Shown: positions 7,814 through 16,849, numbered from the stretch's first letter. The stretch: 64,000 nucleotides of DNA from Candidatus Ribeiella danica (GCA_016717335.1 JADKFS010000013.1:123444-187443), one strand, 5' to 3'. A program made the numbers and translations. The notes: generated from the sequence alone by a model not told the origin.

Positions 7814-9439
7814 ATGGGCCGTACCGAATCAGACTCCGGCGGCGAGACCACCGAGACGACCACCACGACCGCGCCGAGCCCGCACGATGTCGCGATTGGC
7901 GCGCCGGCAGTGCGCAAGGAGCGCGAGGCGCGCGAGGCGCATGAGCGGGCCGCCGCAGAGAACGCCCAGCGCGAGCAGGCGCGCGAGGTCGGCGCGCCGG
8001 GCGCGCTCGTGCTGCCGGAGACCGGCGGCGCCGAGCGGCCGCGCCGGCTGCTGCTGATCGGCCTCGACGGCGCCGCGCCGGAGCTGGCGATCGGCGCGTG
8101 GCGCACGCAGCTGCGCACCATGCATATGCTGACCGACCGGGGGGCGCGCGGGCGATTGCGCAGCAGCATGCCCTGGTTCAGCGCGCCGGCCTGGCAGAGC
8201 CTGCTCAGCGGCCGCGAGCCCGCCCAGCTTGGGGTCTACGGCCGCCGGCAGCGCCGCGGCTACAGCTACGCCGCGCCGACCGATCTCGACAGTAATGACG
8301 TCCAGGAGCCGCGCCTGTGGGATCTCCTGGGCGGCGCGGGCAGGCAGGTCGGCGTCGTCGCGGCGCCGGCGACCACCCCGCCGCAGCCGGTGCGCGGCCA
8401 GCTGATCGGCGATCGCCCCGTGAGCGGCGCGCCCGCGACCTACCCGCCCGCACTGGCGCAGCTGATCGCCGCCTGGCTGGCGGACGCGCCGGCGGGCGAG
8501 CCGACGGCCGGCGGCGATCTCGAGCAGATCGTCGGCGACATCTACGCGCGCACCGAGCAGCGCTTCCGGCTGGCGCGCCGACTGCTGGCGCGCGACTCGT
8601 ACGGCTGCTTCGTGGTCTGCGACGACGGCATCGCCGCCATCCAGCGCATCCTGTGGGACACGCTCGACGTCACCCACCCGCGCTTCCGGCCCAACCATCC
8701 GCTCGCGGACACGATCAGCCTGTTCTACCGCTTCGTCGACGAGCAGATCGGCGAGCTGCTCGAGCTGATCGACGGCGACACGATCGTCGCGGTCGTATCG
8801 GCCTGCGGCATGCAGGCGCTCGACGGCGAGCTGTCGCTCAACGACTGGCTGATCGCCCAGGGCGATCTGGCGCTGCGCTCAGCGCCGGCCGGCCCCACGC
8901 CGATCGAGCAGTGCGATGTCGACTGGGCTCGCACGCGCGCATGGTCGGGCGACGACGGCGCGATCTACCTGAACGTCGCCGGGCGCGAGCCGCAGGGCAC
9001 GGTCCCGGCCGATCAGGCCGAGCAGACGCTCACCGACCTGAGCGAGCGGCTGCGCGCGATCGAGCCGCCCGCAACCGCGTCGAGCAGCCAGCCGGACCAG
9101 AGCAGCGGCGTGCCGGAGGTCGAGGTCATGCGGCCGCCCGCGGTCTACAGCGCCTCCTCGGGCGTCGTGCCCGACCTGGTGGCGATCTGCGCGCGCCCCG
9201 GCTGGCGCGCGGGAGCGAGCGTCGGCCACGGGCGGGCCTGGGTCAGCACGCGCGAGGCCGCCCTGGACGCGGCGTACGAGTCGCCGAGCGGCTTCTTCGT
9301 GATCTACGACCCGCACGGCCAGGGCAAGCAGGTCGAGCTGGACGAGGCGTCGATCTACGACCTGGCGCCAACGCTGCTGGCGCTGCTCGGCGAGCCGGCC
9401 GCGTCGCGGCTGCGCGGGCGCGCCATCCCTGGCTTGTAG
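7814..9439 (+). CDS. Degenerate type I phosphodiesterase/AlkP-superfamily protein
   Basis: A 541-residue product starting at ATG 7814 with AGGAG at 7801. The first ~75 residues are charged and low-complexity. The core starts with RLLLIGLDGAAPE (residue ~78), followed by MPWFSAPAWQSLLSGREP, the nucleophile-region block of the AlkP/NPP family. Further blocks resemble it (LWDLLGGAGRQVGVV, RLWDLL, SLFYRFVDEQIGELLELI, LSLNDWLIAQGDL). The second metal-binding motif, normally VVSDHGF, reads VVSACGM near residue 327, so the Asp-His pair is replaced by Ala-Cys. This predicts loss of the two-metal centre. It may be a pseudoenzyme, or act with altered chemistry. Confidence 0.75.
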   Translation: MGRTESDSGGETTETTTTTAPSPHDVAIGAPAVRKEREAREAHERAAAENAQREQAREVGAPGALVLPETGGAERPRRLLLIGLDGAAPELAIGAWRTQLRTMHMLTDRGARGRLRSSMPWFSAPAWQSLLSGREPAQLGVYGRRQRRGYSYAAPTDLDSNDVQEPRLWDLLGGAGRQVGVVAAPATTPPQPVRGQLIGDRPVSGAPATYPPALAQLIAAWLADAPAGEPTAGGDLEQIVGDIYARTEQRFRLARRLLARDSYGCFVVCDDGIAAIQRILWDTLDVTHPRFRPNHPLADTISLFYRFVDEQIGELLELIDGDTIVAVVSACGMQALDGELSLNDWLIAQGDLALRSAPAGPTPIEQCDVDWARTRAWSGDDGAIYLNVAGREPQGTVPADQAEQTLTDLSERLRAIEPPATASSSQPDQSSGVPEVEVMRPPAVYSASSGVVPDLVAICARPGWRAGASVGHGRAWVSTREAALDAAYESPSGFFVIYDPHGQGKQVELDEASIYDLAPTLLALLGEPAASRLRGRAIPGL

Positions 9440-9780
9440 GCGAGCCGGCCCTCATTCCCCCGCCACGCGCCGGGGGCGTGGGGTGATCGAAGGGCAAAGA
9501 GGGTGATATTTGGCAAGCGAAGCGCAGCCGGATATCCCCCAAAGATTACAGCAGCATAACAAGCGCCGATTCAAGGTCTGTGCGCGCGCCACAGCGCTTG
9601 CGATAGCCGGCACGCCATGGTAGTCTGAAACGCGAGCCACAACGACGTGCTCTAGCAACGTGAAGCGCTACGATCGTTACCCATCCACGTGACGACCCGG
9701 TTCCACGAGCTACGGTTCCAGACGGACACAGCGGCAGCCCTGCGCGTGCAGGGCAGTTTTGATGTGATCGCGGAGGGGTT
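9440..9780. other. Gene-free stretch
   Basis: A 341-bp interval with a short GC hairpin near 9457-9480 (CCCCCG...CGGGGG) and no ORF, RNA gene or clear promoter that I can support. Confidence 0.6.
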
Positions 9781-11856
9781 ATGCCCACACATGCAACGTT
9801 CATTCCCCTGTCCGAGACCGAGCTATCCGAACAATTCGGCGACGACCAGGAGGGCCTGCGACGCTACCGGCTGCTGCAGTCAGTGCTGGCGGAGGGAAAG
9901 ACCCAGCGCGAGGCGGCTGAGCTTGGCAAGGTGTCGGAACGAACGGTGCGCAACGTTCTACGAGCCTACACGCACAGCGGCGGCCTGCAGGCGCTCCGCT
10001 CCCGCCAGCCGACCTCGCGCAAGCGCGACCGGCGCCCGGCCGCCTTCGAGCGGGCGCTGGCCGACGCGCTGGCCGACACGCCCGGCGCCGGCGGCGACAC
10101 GCTCTGGCGCCGCGCCCAGGAGCTGCTCGGCGAGGACGGCGCGAAGCTCAGCCGGCGGACCGCCTACCGCATCCTGGCCCAGATCCGCGCCGACCCCGAG
10201 GACGACGACGCGCCCGATAGCCTGCGCGGTTCGGTCAAGGCGGCGCTTCCGCTGCTGACCGAAGACCCGCCGCTCACGCTCGCCGGCAGCGCGCTGGCCC
10301 AGCGCTTCCTGCCGGCCGAGCTCGACCCGCTGCCGCGCGGCACGCTGATCCAGCAGGCGCTGCGCGCCGCGCTCGACCGGCTGCGGCCGGCCGGCCCGAT
10401 CTCGACGATCGACCGAAGCTGGTGGCCCTACCTGATCTGCACCGGCGAGTACGAGGCCGGCCAGAGCCGCGCCGAGCTGCAGGACGACCTGGCCCTGAGC
10501 GCCAGCACCTACAGCCGCGCCAAGCGCCAGGGGCTCGACCGCATCACCGCCGTGCTGCCCCAGATCGTCGAGCGGATCGTCGAGTCGCCGGTGGCGCTCG
10601 CGATCCAGCAGCTCCCGCGCACCCCCGACTTCATCGGTAGGCGCGAGGAGCAGTCGTACTACGCCTGGCGGCTGCAGAGCGAGGGGATCGCCCATATCTG
10701 GGGCCTGCCCGGCAGCGGCAAGACCGCCCTGGCGGCCGAGCTGGCCGCCGACGGCCACCGCTACGGACAGACGATCCTGTGGCACAGCTGCCGCCCCGGC
10801 CGCGACTCGACGCTCCTGGGGATCATCCGCGGGCTGGCCAGCGCGCTGGCCGCCGCCGGCGACGACGTGCTCTGGCGCGAGCTGCGCGAGACGCCCGCCG
10901 ACGAGCAGCGCGCCGACGCGCTGCTGGCGACGCTGTGCGAGCAGCTCAAGGCCCGGCCGTCGGTGGTCGTGCTCGACGACATCCACCACGCCGACGAACA
11001 GCAGACCGACGTGCTGCTCGACGCGCTGGCCGACCTGGTCGTGCGCCGGTCGAGCCGCCTGCTGCTGGTCGGGCGCGACCCGATCGAGGGCGTCGAGTAC
11101 CCGCCGCTGCACGGGCTGATCGAACGCGAGGCCGCGCGCCTGTGGGCGGGAGCGCCGTCGCTGCCATTCGAGCAGTGGCGCGCGCTCTTCGCCGCGACCG
11201 GCGGCATGCCCGAGCCGATTCGCCGCGCCGCCGCGGGCTACCGCCGCAGCGGCGACCTGGCGCGCCCGGGCGACTGGGCGGCCGAGGTCAACTCCTGGGC
11301 CAGCGAGACGATCTGGAGCCGGCTCGGCGAGCACGAGCGGCGCCTGCTCGCCGCCGCGCACGCGCTCGACGGCCAGCCGTGGGCCGAGCAGAGCGCGCGC
11401 GTCCTGAAGGCGCTGGATCTCCCGGCCGACCTGCTGCGTGCGGTGTGCCGGCGCGGGCTGCTCTACATCGAAGGGGCGCGCGTGGTCCTGTTCGGCGCCC
11501 TGCGCGCCGACGCCGCGGCGCAGCTGCGCGCCGAGGGGGAGCTGCGCGCGCGGGCCGTGGGTCTGGCGGCCGACCTGGGGGCCGTGCCAGCGCTCGCGCA
11601 GCCGGACCTGGCGTCCGCCGCCGGCCCGGCCGGCGACGAGATCCGGGCCGATGGGGCGCCGATGCCGTCGGGGCTCGAGCTGCTGGCGCGCGTGCGCAAC
11701 GCCCTGGAGGACAGCGCCGAGTACCTGCAGGAGCAGAGCGGCGACCAGGCCCGCCAGCTGGCCCGAGAGCTGGCCGCGCTCCAGGCGGCGCTGCCTGATC
11801 TGACGGGGCCACGCCTCCCTTTCCCGCGGCCGGCAACGGGGGCGGCCGCGCCGTAG
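9781..11856 (+). CDS. HTH-P-loop ATPase regulator (STAND-like)
   Basis: A 691-residue product starting at ATG 9781 with GGAGGGG just upstream. The N-terminal ~55-130 residues hold a homeodomain-like HTH (KTQREAAELGKVSERTVRNVL) of the transposase/HTH_29 kind, followed by a second winged-helix-like segment (LSRRTAYRILAQI). An ATPase core begins near residue 280 with RTPDFIGRREEQ; Walker A is GLPGSGKTALA (~310) and Walker B is VVVLDDIHHAD (~395), followed by LLLVGRDP. The C-terminus is alpha-helical with a Gln/Glu-rich, possibly coiled-coil end (SAEYLQEQSGDQARQLARE). This plan (HTH, linker, NB-ARC/AAA-type switch ATPase) fits a signal-transduction ATPase. The ligand and target are unknown, and no partner gene is adjacent. 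Confidence 0.75.
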   Translation: MPTHATFIPLSETELSEQFGDDQEGLRRYRLLQSVLAEGKTQREAAELGKVSERTVRNVLRAYTHSGGLQALRSRQPTSRKRDRRPAAFERALADALADTPGAGGDTLWRRAQELLGEDGAKLSRRTAYRILAQIRADPEDDDAPDSLRGSVKAALPLLTEDPPLTLAGSALAQRFLPAELDPLPRGTLIQQALRAALDRLRPAGPISTIDRSWWPYLICTGEYEAGQSRAELQDDLALSASTYSRAKRQGLDRITAVLPQIVERIVESPVALAIQQLPRTPDFIGRREEQSYYAWRLQSEGIAHIWGLPGSGKTALAAELAADGHRYGQTILWHSCRPGRDSTLLGIIRGLASALAAAGDDVLWRELRETPADEQRADALLATLCEQLKARPSVVVLDDIHHADEQQTDVLLDALADLVVRRSSRLLLVGRDPIEGVEYPPLHGLIEREAARLWAGAPSLPFEQWRALFAATGGMPEPIRRAAAGYRRSGDLARPGDWAAEVNSWASETIWSRLGEHERRLLAAAHALDGQPWAEQSARVLKALDLPADLLRAVCRRGLLYIEGARVVLFGALRADAAAQLRAEGELRARAVGLAADLGAVPALAQPDLASAAGPAGDEIRADGAPMPSGLELLARVRNALEDSAEYLQEQSGDQARQLARELAALQAALPDLTGPRLPFPRPATGAAAP

Positions 11857-11890
11857 CCGACGAAGACGAGTAGCAGGGGTGTTTGATTTT

Positions 11891-12288
11891 CGGGGGCTAC
11901 GCGCCCCCGCATCCCCTGCGCGAGTCTCGCGCGCCGTAGCTCGTCCGGGGGGCTATGCGCCCCCCATCCCCTGCGCGGGGACGCGCGCCGTAGCTTGTCG
12001 GGGGGCTACGCGCCCCCCGCACCCCCGCGGGCGGGGGTGGGCCGCCACCCCCGCCGCCCCCGGCCGGGGCTTCGCCCCTGGACCCCAAAGAAGCCAGCCT
12101 CGTCTTTAGCGCTTGGCGTGTATGCCCAGCTGAATCCAGACGCAGCGGGATGTGCACCGGCCGTGCTCGGAATGGTATGAGGCATGTGCCACGCGCATTG
12201 AAATGGAGACGGCCTCATTTGCCGGAGGGGGGCCGGGGGAACCCGCGCGGGTTCCCCCGGGCGGGGGGCCGGGGGCGCAGCGCCCCGG
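11891..12288 (+). repeat. GC-rich interspersed element, copy B
   Basis: The longest plus-strand copy. Its 5' palindromic block is repeated three times (GGGGGCTACGCGCCCCC at 11892, 11950 and 12000, separated by CGCGCCGTAGCT). The standard core (GTGTATGCCCAGCTGAATCC, GGGATGTGCACC, GAATGGTATGAGGCATGTGC, CATTGAAATGGAGACGG) and the 3' end GGGGGCGCAGCGCCCCGG follow. Confidence 0.85.
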
Positions 12289-12307
12289 AAAGGAAAGACC
12301 CCTGGCC

Positions 12308-12336
12308 TTGACAAAGGCCCCCCTTAGCCATAGGAT
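12308..12336 (+). promoter_or_regulatory. Sigma70-like promoter upstream of rpiA
   Basis: TTGACA (12308-12313), a 17-bp spacer and TAGGAT (12331-12336) lie immediately after repeat copy B. The start codon is 114 bp further on, which would give a leader of about 107 nt. Confidence 0.5.
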
Positions 12337-12449
12337 AGACACAGAGTTAACCCCGCTCAATCCCGGCAGCACCGTTGTACCAGCCGCTCTCCCGCCATGC
12401 CGTCGTCGAACGCCGTGGACAGGATCAGCTACCCTAGGCAGGAATAGCA

Positions 12450-13145
12450 GTGAGTAACCTCGATAGCTTCAAACAGCAGGTCGCCGAGCACGCGCTTGAG
12501 TACGTCGAGAGCGGCATGGTCCTCGGCCTGGGCACCGGATCGACCGCCAGCCACCTCGTGCGCGCCCTGGCGGCGCGGCTGCGCGAAGGGCGGCTGCGCG
12601 ACATCGTCGGCGTGCCGACCTCCGAGTCCACCGCCGCGCTGGCGCAGCAGCTCGGCATCACGCTCGCCACGCTCGACCAGCGGCCGCGGCTCGACCTGGC
12701 GATCGACGGGGCCGACGAGATCGACCCGGCGCTCAACCTGATCAAGGGCCTCGGCGGCGCGCTGCTGCGCGAGAAGATCGTCGAGTCCTCGGCCGACCGC
12801 TTCATCGTGATCAGCGACGAGACCAAGCTGGTGTCCCAGCTCGGCACCCGCGCGCCGCTGCCGGTCGAGGTGATCGCGTTCGGGCTGGCGCTGGCCTCCC
12901 GCCGCCTGGCCGAGCTGGGCGGCACGCCCGAGCTGCGCCGCGCGCCCGACGGCAGCCCGTTTCGCACCGACGAGGGCAATCTCATCCTCGACGTGCGGTT
13001 CGCCGGGATCGCCGACGCGCCGGCCCTCAACGCGGCGATCAACGCCATCCCCAGCGTGGTCGAGCACGGCCTGTTCATCGGCATGGCCTCGATCGCGCTC
13101 GTCGCGGGCGCGGCCGGCGTTACGACGATGGTCCGCGCCGGGTGA
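12450..13145 (+). CDS. rpiA: Ribose-5-phosphate isomerase A
   Basis: Interconverts ribose-5-phosphate and ribulose-5-phosphate in the pentose phosphate pathway. The 231-residue product starts at GTG 12450 with AGGCAGGA upstream. Family blocks are clear: GLGTGSTASHL (phosphate loop), VGVPTSESTAALAQQLG, LDLAIDGADEIDPALNLIKG (catalytic Asp region) with GGALLREKI next, SDETKLV, PVEVI and the C-terminal VVEHGLFIGMAS. Length matches the RpiA family. Its last codons run directly into an octamer array (from 13142). No pentose-pathway gene is adjacent. Confidence 0.97.
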   Translation: MSNLDSFKQQVAEHALEYVESGMVLGLGTGSTASHLVRALAARLREGRLRDIVGVPTSESTAALAQQLGITLATLDQRPRLDLAIDGADEIDPALNLIKGLGGALLREKIVESSADRFIVISDETKLVSQLGTRAPLPVEVIAFGLALASRRLAELGGTPELRRAPDGSPFRTDEGNLILDVRFAGIADAPALNAAINAIPSVVEHGLFIGMASIALVAGAAGVTTMVRAG

Positions 13146-13358
13146 CAGGGTGACAAGGTGACCGGGGCTTGGGACTTGAGGTCGTGACAAGATGACAAGA
13201 TGACAAGGTGACAAGGTGACGTGGAGCTTGGTCCTTGGTCCTTGGTCCTTGGTCGTTGGTCCATCGTCTATCGTCTTTGGCCTATCGTCTTTGGTCTTTG
13301 GCTCTTGGTCTTTGGTCCATCGTCTATCGTCTTTGGTCTATCGTCTTTCATCTATCGT
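13142..13358. repeat. Heptamer/octamer array, left flank of the M29 gene
   Basis: The order is TGACAAGG/TGACAAGA octamers, GACGTGGAGCTTGG, CTTGGTC heptamers, then CATCGTC/TATCGTC heptamers. The order and sequence recur in reverse complement at 14714-14962, on the other side of the aminopeptidase gene. GACAAGGTGACGTGGAGCTT is found exactly, inverted, near 14900. Confidence 0.9.
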
Positions 13359-13378
13359 CGGTTCGAGGAGAAGGCGCA

Positions 13379-14620
13379 ATGCTTCCAGAGATGCAGCAGG
13401 CGCTGCGACAATACGCTGATCTGGCGGTGCGGGTCGGGCTGAATCTGCGGGCCGGGCAGCGCCTGATCGTCCGCGCGCCGCTTCAGACGGCCCCGCTGGT
13501 CAGGCTGATCGCCGCGAGCGCCTACCGGGCCGGCGCCAGCCTGGTCGACGTGCAGTGGCGCGATGACGAGCTCACGCTGATCCGCTTTCAAGAGGCCCCG
13601 CGCGACTCGTTCGAGCAGTTCCCCAGCTGGCAGGCGCAGGCGCTGCTGGAGTCCGCAGAGCGCGGCGACGCGTTTCTGTCGATCGTGGCCGACGACCCCG
13701 ATCTGCTGAAGGGCCAGGACCCCGCGCTGGTCGGGATCGCCCAGAAGACGGCCGCCCGGCAGTATCAGCCGTTTCAGAGGCTGATGGCGCGCAACGCCAC
13801 GAACTGGCTGGTGATCAGCGCGCCGATCGAAAGCTGGGCGGCCAAGATCTTCCCGCACGAGCCGCCCGAGCAGCGCGAGACGCGCCTGTGGGAGGCGATC
13901 TTCAGGGTCTGCCGGATCGGGCAGGCCGACCCGGTCGCGGCCTGGCAGGCGCACGTCGAGCGGCTGGTGGCCACGAGCGACTACCTGAACCACCGGCGCT
14001 ACGCCGCGCTGAAGTACCGCGCGCCCGGCACCGATCTGACGATCGGCCTGCCTGACGGGCATCGCTGGGCCAGCGGGCGCGTGACGAGCGAGAACGGCAT
14101 CGCCTTCATCCCGAACATGCCGACCGAGGAGGTCTTTACGCTGCCGCACCGCGGACAGGTCAGCGGGGTGGTCTCGTCCACCCGGCCGCTGAGCCTCGAC
14201 GGCGCGCTGATCGACGACTTCAGCCTGACGTTTGCCGAGGGCCGGGTGGTCGATGTCCGGGCCAGGTCCGGCGAGAGCCACCTGCGCCGGCTGATCGAGA
14301 CCGACGAGGGTGCCGGCCGGCTCGGCGAGGTGGCGCTGGTGCCGCACAGCTCGCCGATCGCGCAGTCCGGGCTGCTGTTCTACAACACGCTGTTCGACGA
14401 AAACGCCGCCAGCCACCTCGCGCTGGGCCGCGCGTACCGGTTCAGTCTGGCCGGCGGCGAGGCGCTGTCCGAGGAGCAGTTTGGCCAGGCCGGCGGCAAC
14501 ACCAGCCTGATCCACACCGACTTCATGATCGGCTCGGGCCAGATGGACGTCGACGGCGTCCGCCAGGACGGCACGGTCGAGCCGCTGATGCGCGCCGGCG
14601 AGTGGGCCTTCGAGCTATAG
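13379..14620 (+). CDS. Aminopeptidase, M29 family (thermophilic aminopeptidase T type)
   Basis: A cytoplasmic metallo-aminopeptidase that removes N-terminal residues from peptides. The 413-residue product starts at ATG 13379 behind GAGGAG; the frame is open further upstream only because the heptamer array lacks stops there. M29 blocks visible: YADLAVRVGLNLRAGQRL (N-terminal), IGLPDGHRW, ENGIAFIPNMPTEEVFT (metal-binding Glu), GRLGEVALVPHSSPI (Glu/His ligands), FYNTLFDENAASHLALG and HTDFMIGS (His/Asp ligands). All expected ligands appear present. The gene is enclosed by inverted copies of a repeat array, an arrangement not seen around other genes here. Confidence 0.95.
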   Translation: MLPEMQQALRQYADLAVRVGLNLRAGQRLIVRAPLQTAPLVRLIAASAYRAGASLVDVQWRDDELTLIRFQEAPRDSFEQFPSWQAQALLESAERGDAFLSIVADDPDLLKGQDPALVGIAQKTAARQYQPFQRLMARNATNWLVISAPIESWAAKIFPHEPPEQRETRLWEAIFRVCRIGQADPVAAWQAHVERLVATSDYLNHRRYAALKYRAPGTDLTIGLPDGHRWASGRVTSENGIAFIPNMPTEEVFTLPHRGQVSGVVSSTRPLSLDGALIDDFSLTFAEGRVVDVRARSGESHLRRLIETDEGAGRLGEVALVPHSSPIAQSGLLFYNTLFDENAASHLALGRAYRFSLAGGEALSEEQFGQAGGNTSLIHTDFMIGSGQMDVDGVRQDGTVEPLMRAGEWAFEL

Positions 14621-14645
14621 CGCAGTCTATCTACCCCTCCCCCTG

Positions 14646-14681
14646 CCCCCGCCCCTGCCAGGAGCGGGGGTGAGCTTTCTT
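14646..14681 (+). terminator. Hairpin terminator candidate after the M29 gene
   Basis: CCCCCGCCCCT (14646-14656) pairs with AGGAGCGGGGG (14660-14670) with one mismatch, followed by a T-rich tract TTTCTTCT. It is a member of the CCCCCGCTCC hairpin class. Confidence 0.5.
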
Positions 14682-14713
14682 CTAGGATGTCGCCGGGGTG
14701 GTTGGGGCAAGAA

Positions 14714-14962
14714 CCGACGATGGACCAAAGACGATGGACGATGGACGATGGACGAAGGACCAAGGACCAAGGACCAAAGACCAAGCCCCTAGCCCCTAGC
14801 CCCTAGCCCCTAGCCCCTAGCCCCAAGCTCCACGTCATCTTGTCACCTTGTCATCTTGTCACGTTCGTGTCCCCAAGTCCCAAGCCCCAAGCCCCAAGCC
14901 CCAAGCTCCACGTCACCTTGTCACCTTGTCACCTCGTCACCGCCCCAAGCCCCTAGCCCCAC
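14714..14962. repeat. Heptamer/octamer array, right flank of the M29 gene
   Basis: GACGATG and GACCAAG/GACCAAA heptamers, then CCCCTAG heptamers, then CAAGCTCCACGTCA, then octamers (CACCTTGT, CATCTTGT), then CCAAGCC heptamers and a second CAAGCTCCACGTCACCTTG. It is the inverted counterpart of 13142-13358. Confidence 0.9.
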
Positions 14963-14968
14963 AGGCCC

Positions 14969-14996
14969 TTGTCTCCTTTCGCAAGTGTGGTATTCT
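14969..14996 (+). promoter_or_regulatory. Possible sigma70 promoter for the MFS gene
   Basis: TTGTCT (14969-14974), a 16-bp spacer and TATTCT (14991-14996) lie 58 bp before the GTG start at 15055. Confidence 0.4.
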
Positions 14997-15054
14997 GGCG
15001 TGACGCCACAGCACCCGTCGTAACACGCTGCGGCGATAGCAGCAGGTATTTCTC

Positions 15055-16233
15055 GTGGGCACCAATCGCAGACTAACCCCATCCCTCCGCGGATCGCTCT
15101 TCTACCTGGCCTACTGGAGCATCGTGGCGGTCTATACGCCCTTCATCAATCTCTACTTCGTCGAGCTGGGCCTGAGCGGCAGCCAGATCGGCCTGCTCTC
15201 GGCGCTGCTGCCGCTGATGACCCTGGTCGTCGCCCCGGCGCTCTCGGCCATGGCCGACCGGCGCGGCACGCGCGTGCGCATCCTGGCGGGGGCGCTGATC
15301 GGACTCGGGCTGGCGCTGGCGCTGCTGTCGATCCCGCGCTCGTTCGCGCCGCTGGCCGCGCTGATGGCCCTGGTGGCGCTGTTCCGCAGCCCGATCAGCC
15401 CGATCGCCGACAGCCTGGTGGCGCGCATGGCCGCGCGTCACCGGCTTGACTACGGCGCGATGCGGCTGTGGGGCTCGTTCGGCTTCGCTCTGGTCGCGCT
15501 GGCGTGTGGCTCGCTGTGGCAGTGGGTCGGGTTCGGGGCGATGTTCGCGCTGGCCGGCGGGCTGTTCGTGCCGGTCGCGCTCGGCGCGCTGCTGCTCGAG
15601 GAGGGGCCGGTGGTCGAGCGGAGCGCGCGGCGGCCGCTGCGCGAGGTCGGGCGCGACCGCGGACTGATCGCGCTGCTGGCGGCCACCTTCGCAATGGGCG
15701 CCGCGCTGGGCATGGACGCCACATTCCAGTCGATCTACGTCGGCCACCTCGGCGGCGGCGGCTTCCTGGTCGGGCTGCTGTTCGGCGTCTCGGCCCTCAG
15801 CGAGCTGCCGAGCATGCGCTTCGCCGGCGCGATCGCCAGGCGCATCGGCGCGCCGGCCATCCTGCTGCTCTCCTATGGCCTGATGCTCGCGAACTACGCC
15901 GGCTTCGCGCTGGCGCGCGACGCGCTCGTGCTGATCCCGCTGACGATCGTCAAGGGCTGCGGCTTCGGGCTCTACTTCGTCAGCACGGTGCGCATGGTCG
16001 ACGAGCGCACCCCGCCCGAGTGGGCCTCCACGGTCCAGGCGATCATGAACGCCGGGGCCGGCGGCCTGGCCCCGCTGGTCGCCAGCCTGCTGGGCGGCCT
16101 GATCTACGACGCGCTCGGGCCGGCCTCGGTCTTCGCCGCCTGCGCCGGCTGCGTGGCCGTGGCAGCGATCGTCCTGGCGACTGCGGCGGCCCGCGGGGCG
16201 TTCCGATCCGCCGGCGCATCCGCGGCCCGCTAG
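15055..16233 (+). CDS. Major facilitator superfamily transporter (MFS_1-like)
   Basis: A 392-residue, roughly 12-segment inner-membrane carrier. The start is GTG 15055 with AGCAGG about 9 nt upstream. The N-terminal half has LYFVELGLSGSQIGLLSAL, the loop MADRRGTRVRIL (MFS D-R-x-G-x-R motif between helices 2 and 3) and SPISPIADSLVARMA with DYGAMRLWGSFGFAL, the signature of the MFS_1_like/nucleoside-symporter-like group. The C-terminal half repeats the six-helix pattern. No substrate can be assigned, and the flanking genes give no hint. Confidence 0.88.
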   Translation: MGTNRRLTPSLRGSLFYLAYWSIVAVYTPFINLYFVELGLSGSQIGLLSALLPLMTLVVAPALSAMADRRGTRVRILAGALIGLGLALALLSIPRSFAPLAALMALVALFRSPISPIADSLVARMAARHRLDYGAMRLWGSFGFALVALACGSLWQWVGFGAMFALAGGLFVPVALGALLLEEGPVVERSARRPLREVGRDRGLIALLAATFAMGAALGMDATFQSIYVGHLGGGGFLVGLLFGVSALSELPSMRFAGAIARRIGAPAILLLSYGLMLANYAGFALARDALVLIPLTIVKGCGFGLYFVSTVRMVDERTPPEWASTVQAIMNAGAGGLAPLVASLLGGLIYDALGPASVFAACAGCVAVAAIVLATAAARGAFRSAGASAAR

Positions 16234-16256
16234 GGCTAGAGCAAATACAGTTCAAA

Positions 16257-16345
16257 TAACCACGAAGGCACCAAGACTCGAAGATGTGGAAGCTATCAAC
16301 TGACCCTTCGTACCTTCGTGTCTTCTTCGTGTCTTCGTGGTGAAT
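16257..16345. repeat. CCACGAAG inverted-repeat element, copy 1
   Basis: The left arm ACCACGAAGGCACCAAGAC faces a right arm whose complement reads CACCACGAAGACACGAAG. A related element with CCACCAAG units lies at 41178-41279. It separates the convergent MFS gene and the small anchored-protein gene, so it may also act as a bidirectional terminator. Confidence 0.65.
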
Positions 16346-16378
16346 CTTCCAAACATTCGTATTTGAAAGGTATTGAGT

Positions 16379-16831
16379 CTAGGGCACGGCGGTCGCGCGG
16401 CAGCTCGCGCCATCCGCGCCGGCCGCGTCGTCGGCGACGATCTGGATCTTGATCGCGTAGACCTGCGGCGGCTGCGACTCCAGCGTCTGCTCGGTCGTCC
16501 AGATCTGCACGCGCTGGCCGGCCTGCAGTGTGTCGAAGCGCGCGGTCGACGTGAAGAAGCGCCCGCGCCCGTCGAGCACGCGCGTGAAGGGCAGCACGTG
16601 CACGAGCACCGACCCGCCGCGATCTGGCGTCTGCGCCGGCCAGGCGCCGCGCGGCGTGCAGAGCAGCAGCGCGCCCAGGTCGTCGGCGTCCAGCGCCAGA
16701 CCCGGCAGCTGCTCGGAGCCGAGCGCGACGATCGTGCCCTCGACCGACCGCTGCAGCGAGCTGTTCCAGCTGACCATGAGCACGATCAGCAGCGCCAGCG
16801 CGCCAATGCCAAGGGCGAGACGTAGCTTCAT
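16379..16831 (-). CDS. Small membrane-anchored protein of unknown function
   Basis: 150 residues. Residues 4-22 (LALGIGALALLIVLMVSW) form an N-terminal membrane anchor or uncleaved signal. The remainder looks like a small beta-rich extracytoplasmic domain (VEGTIVALGSEQLPGLALDA, VQIWTTEQTLESQPPQVYAI) ending with a lone Cys (GASCRATAVP). I do not recognise the family; an OB-like fold is possible. It lies 18 bp downstream of the histone-deacetylase-like gene on the same strand and is probably the last gene of that operon. Confidence 0.65.
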   Translation of the reverse strand: MKLRLALGIGALALLIVLMVSWNSSLQRSVEGTIVALGSEQLPGLALDADDLGALLLCTPRGAWPAQTPDRGGSVLVHVLPFTRVLDGRGRFFTSTARFDTLQAGQRVQIWTTEQTLESQPPQVYAIKIQIVADDAAGADGASCRATAVP

Positions 16832-16849
16832 CGTTTATTCCGCCCTCTC

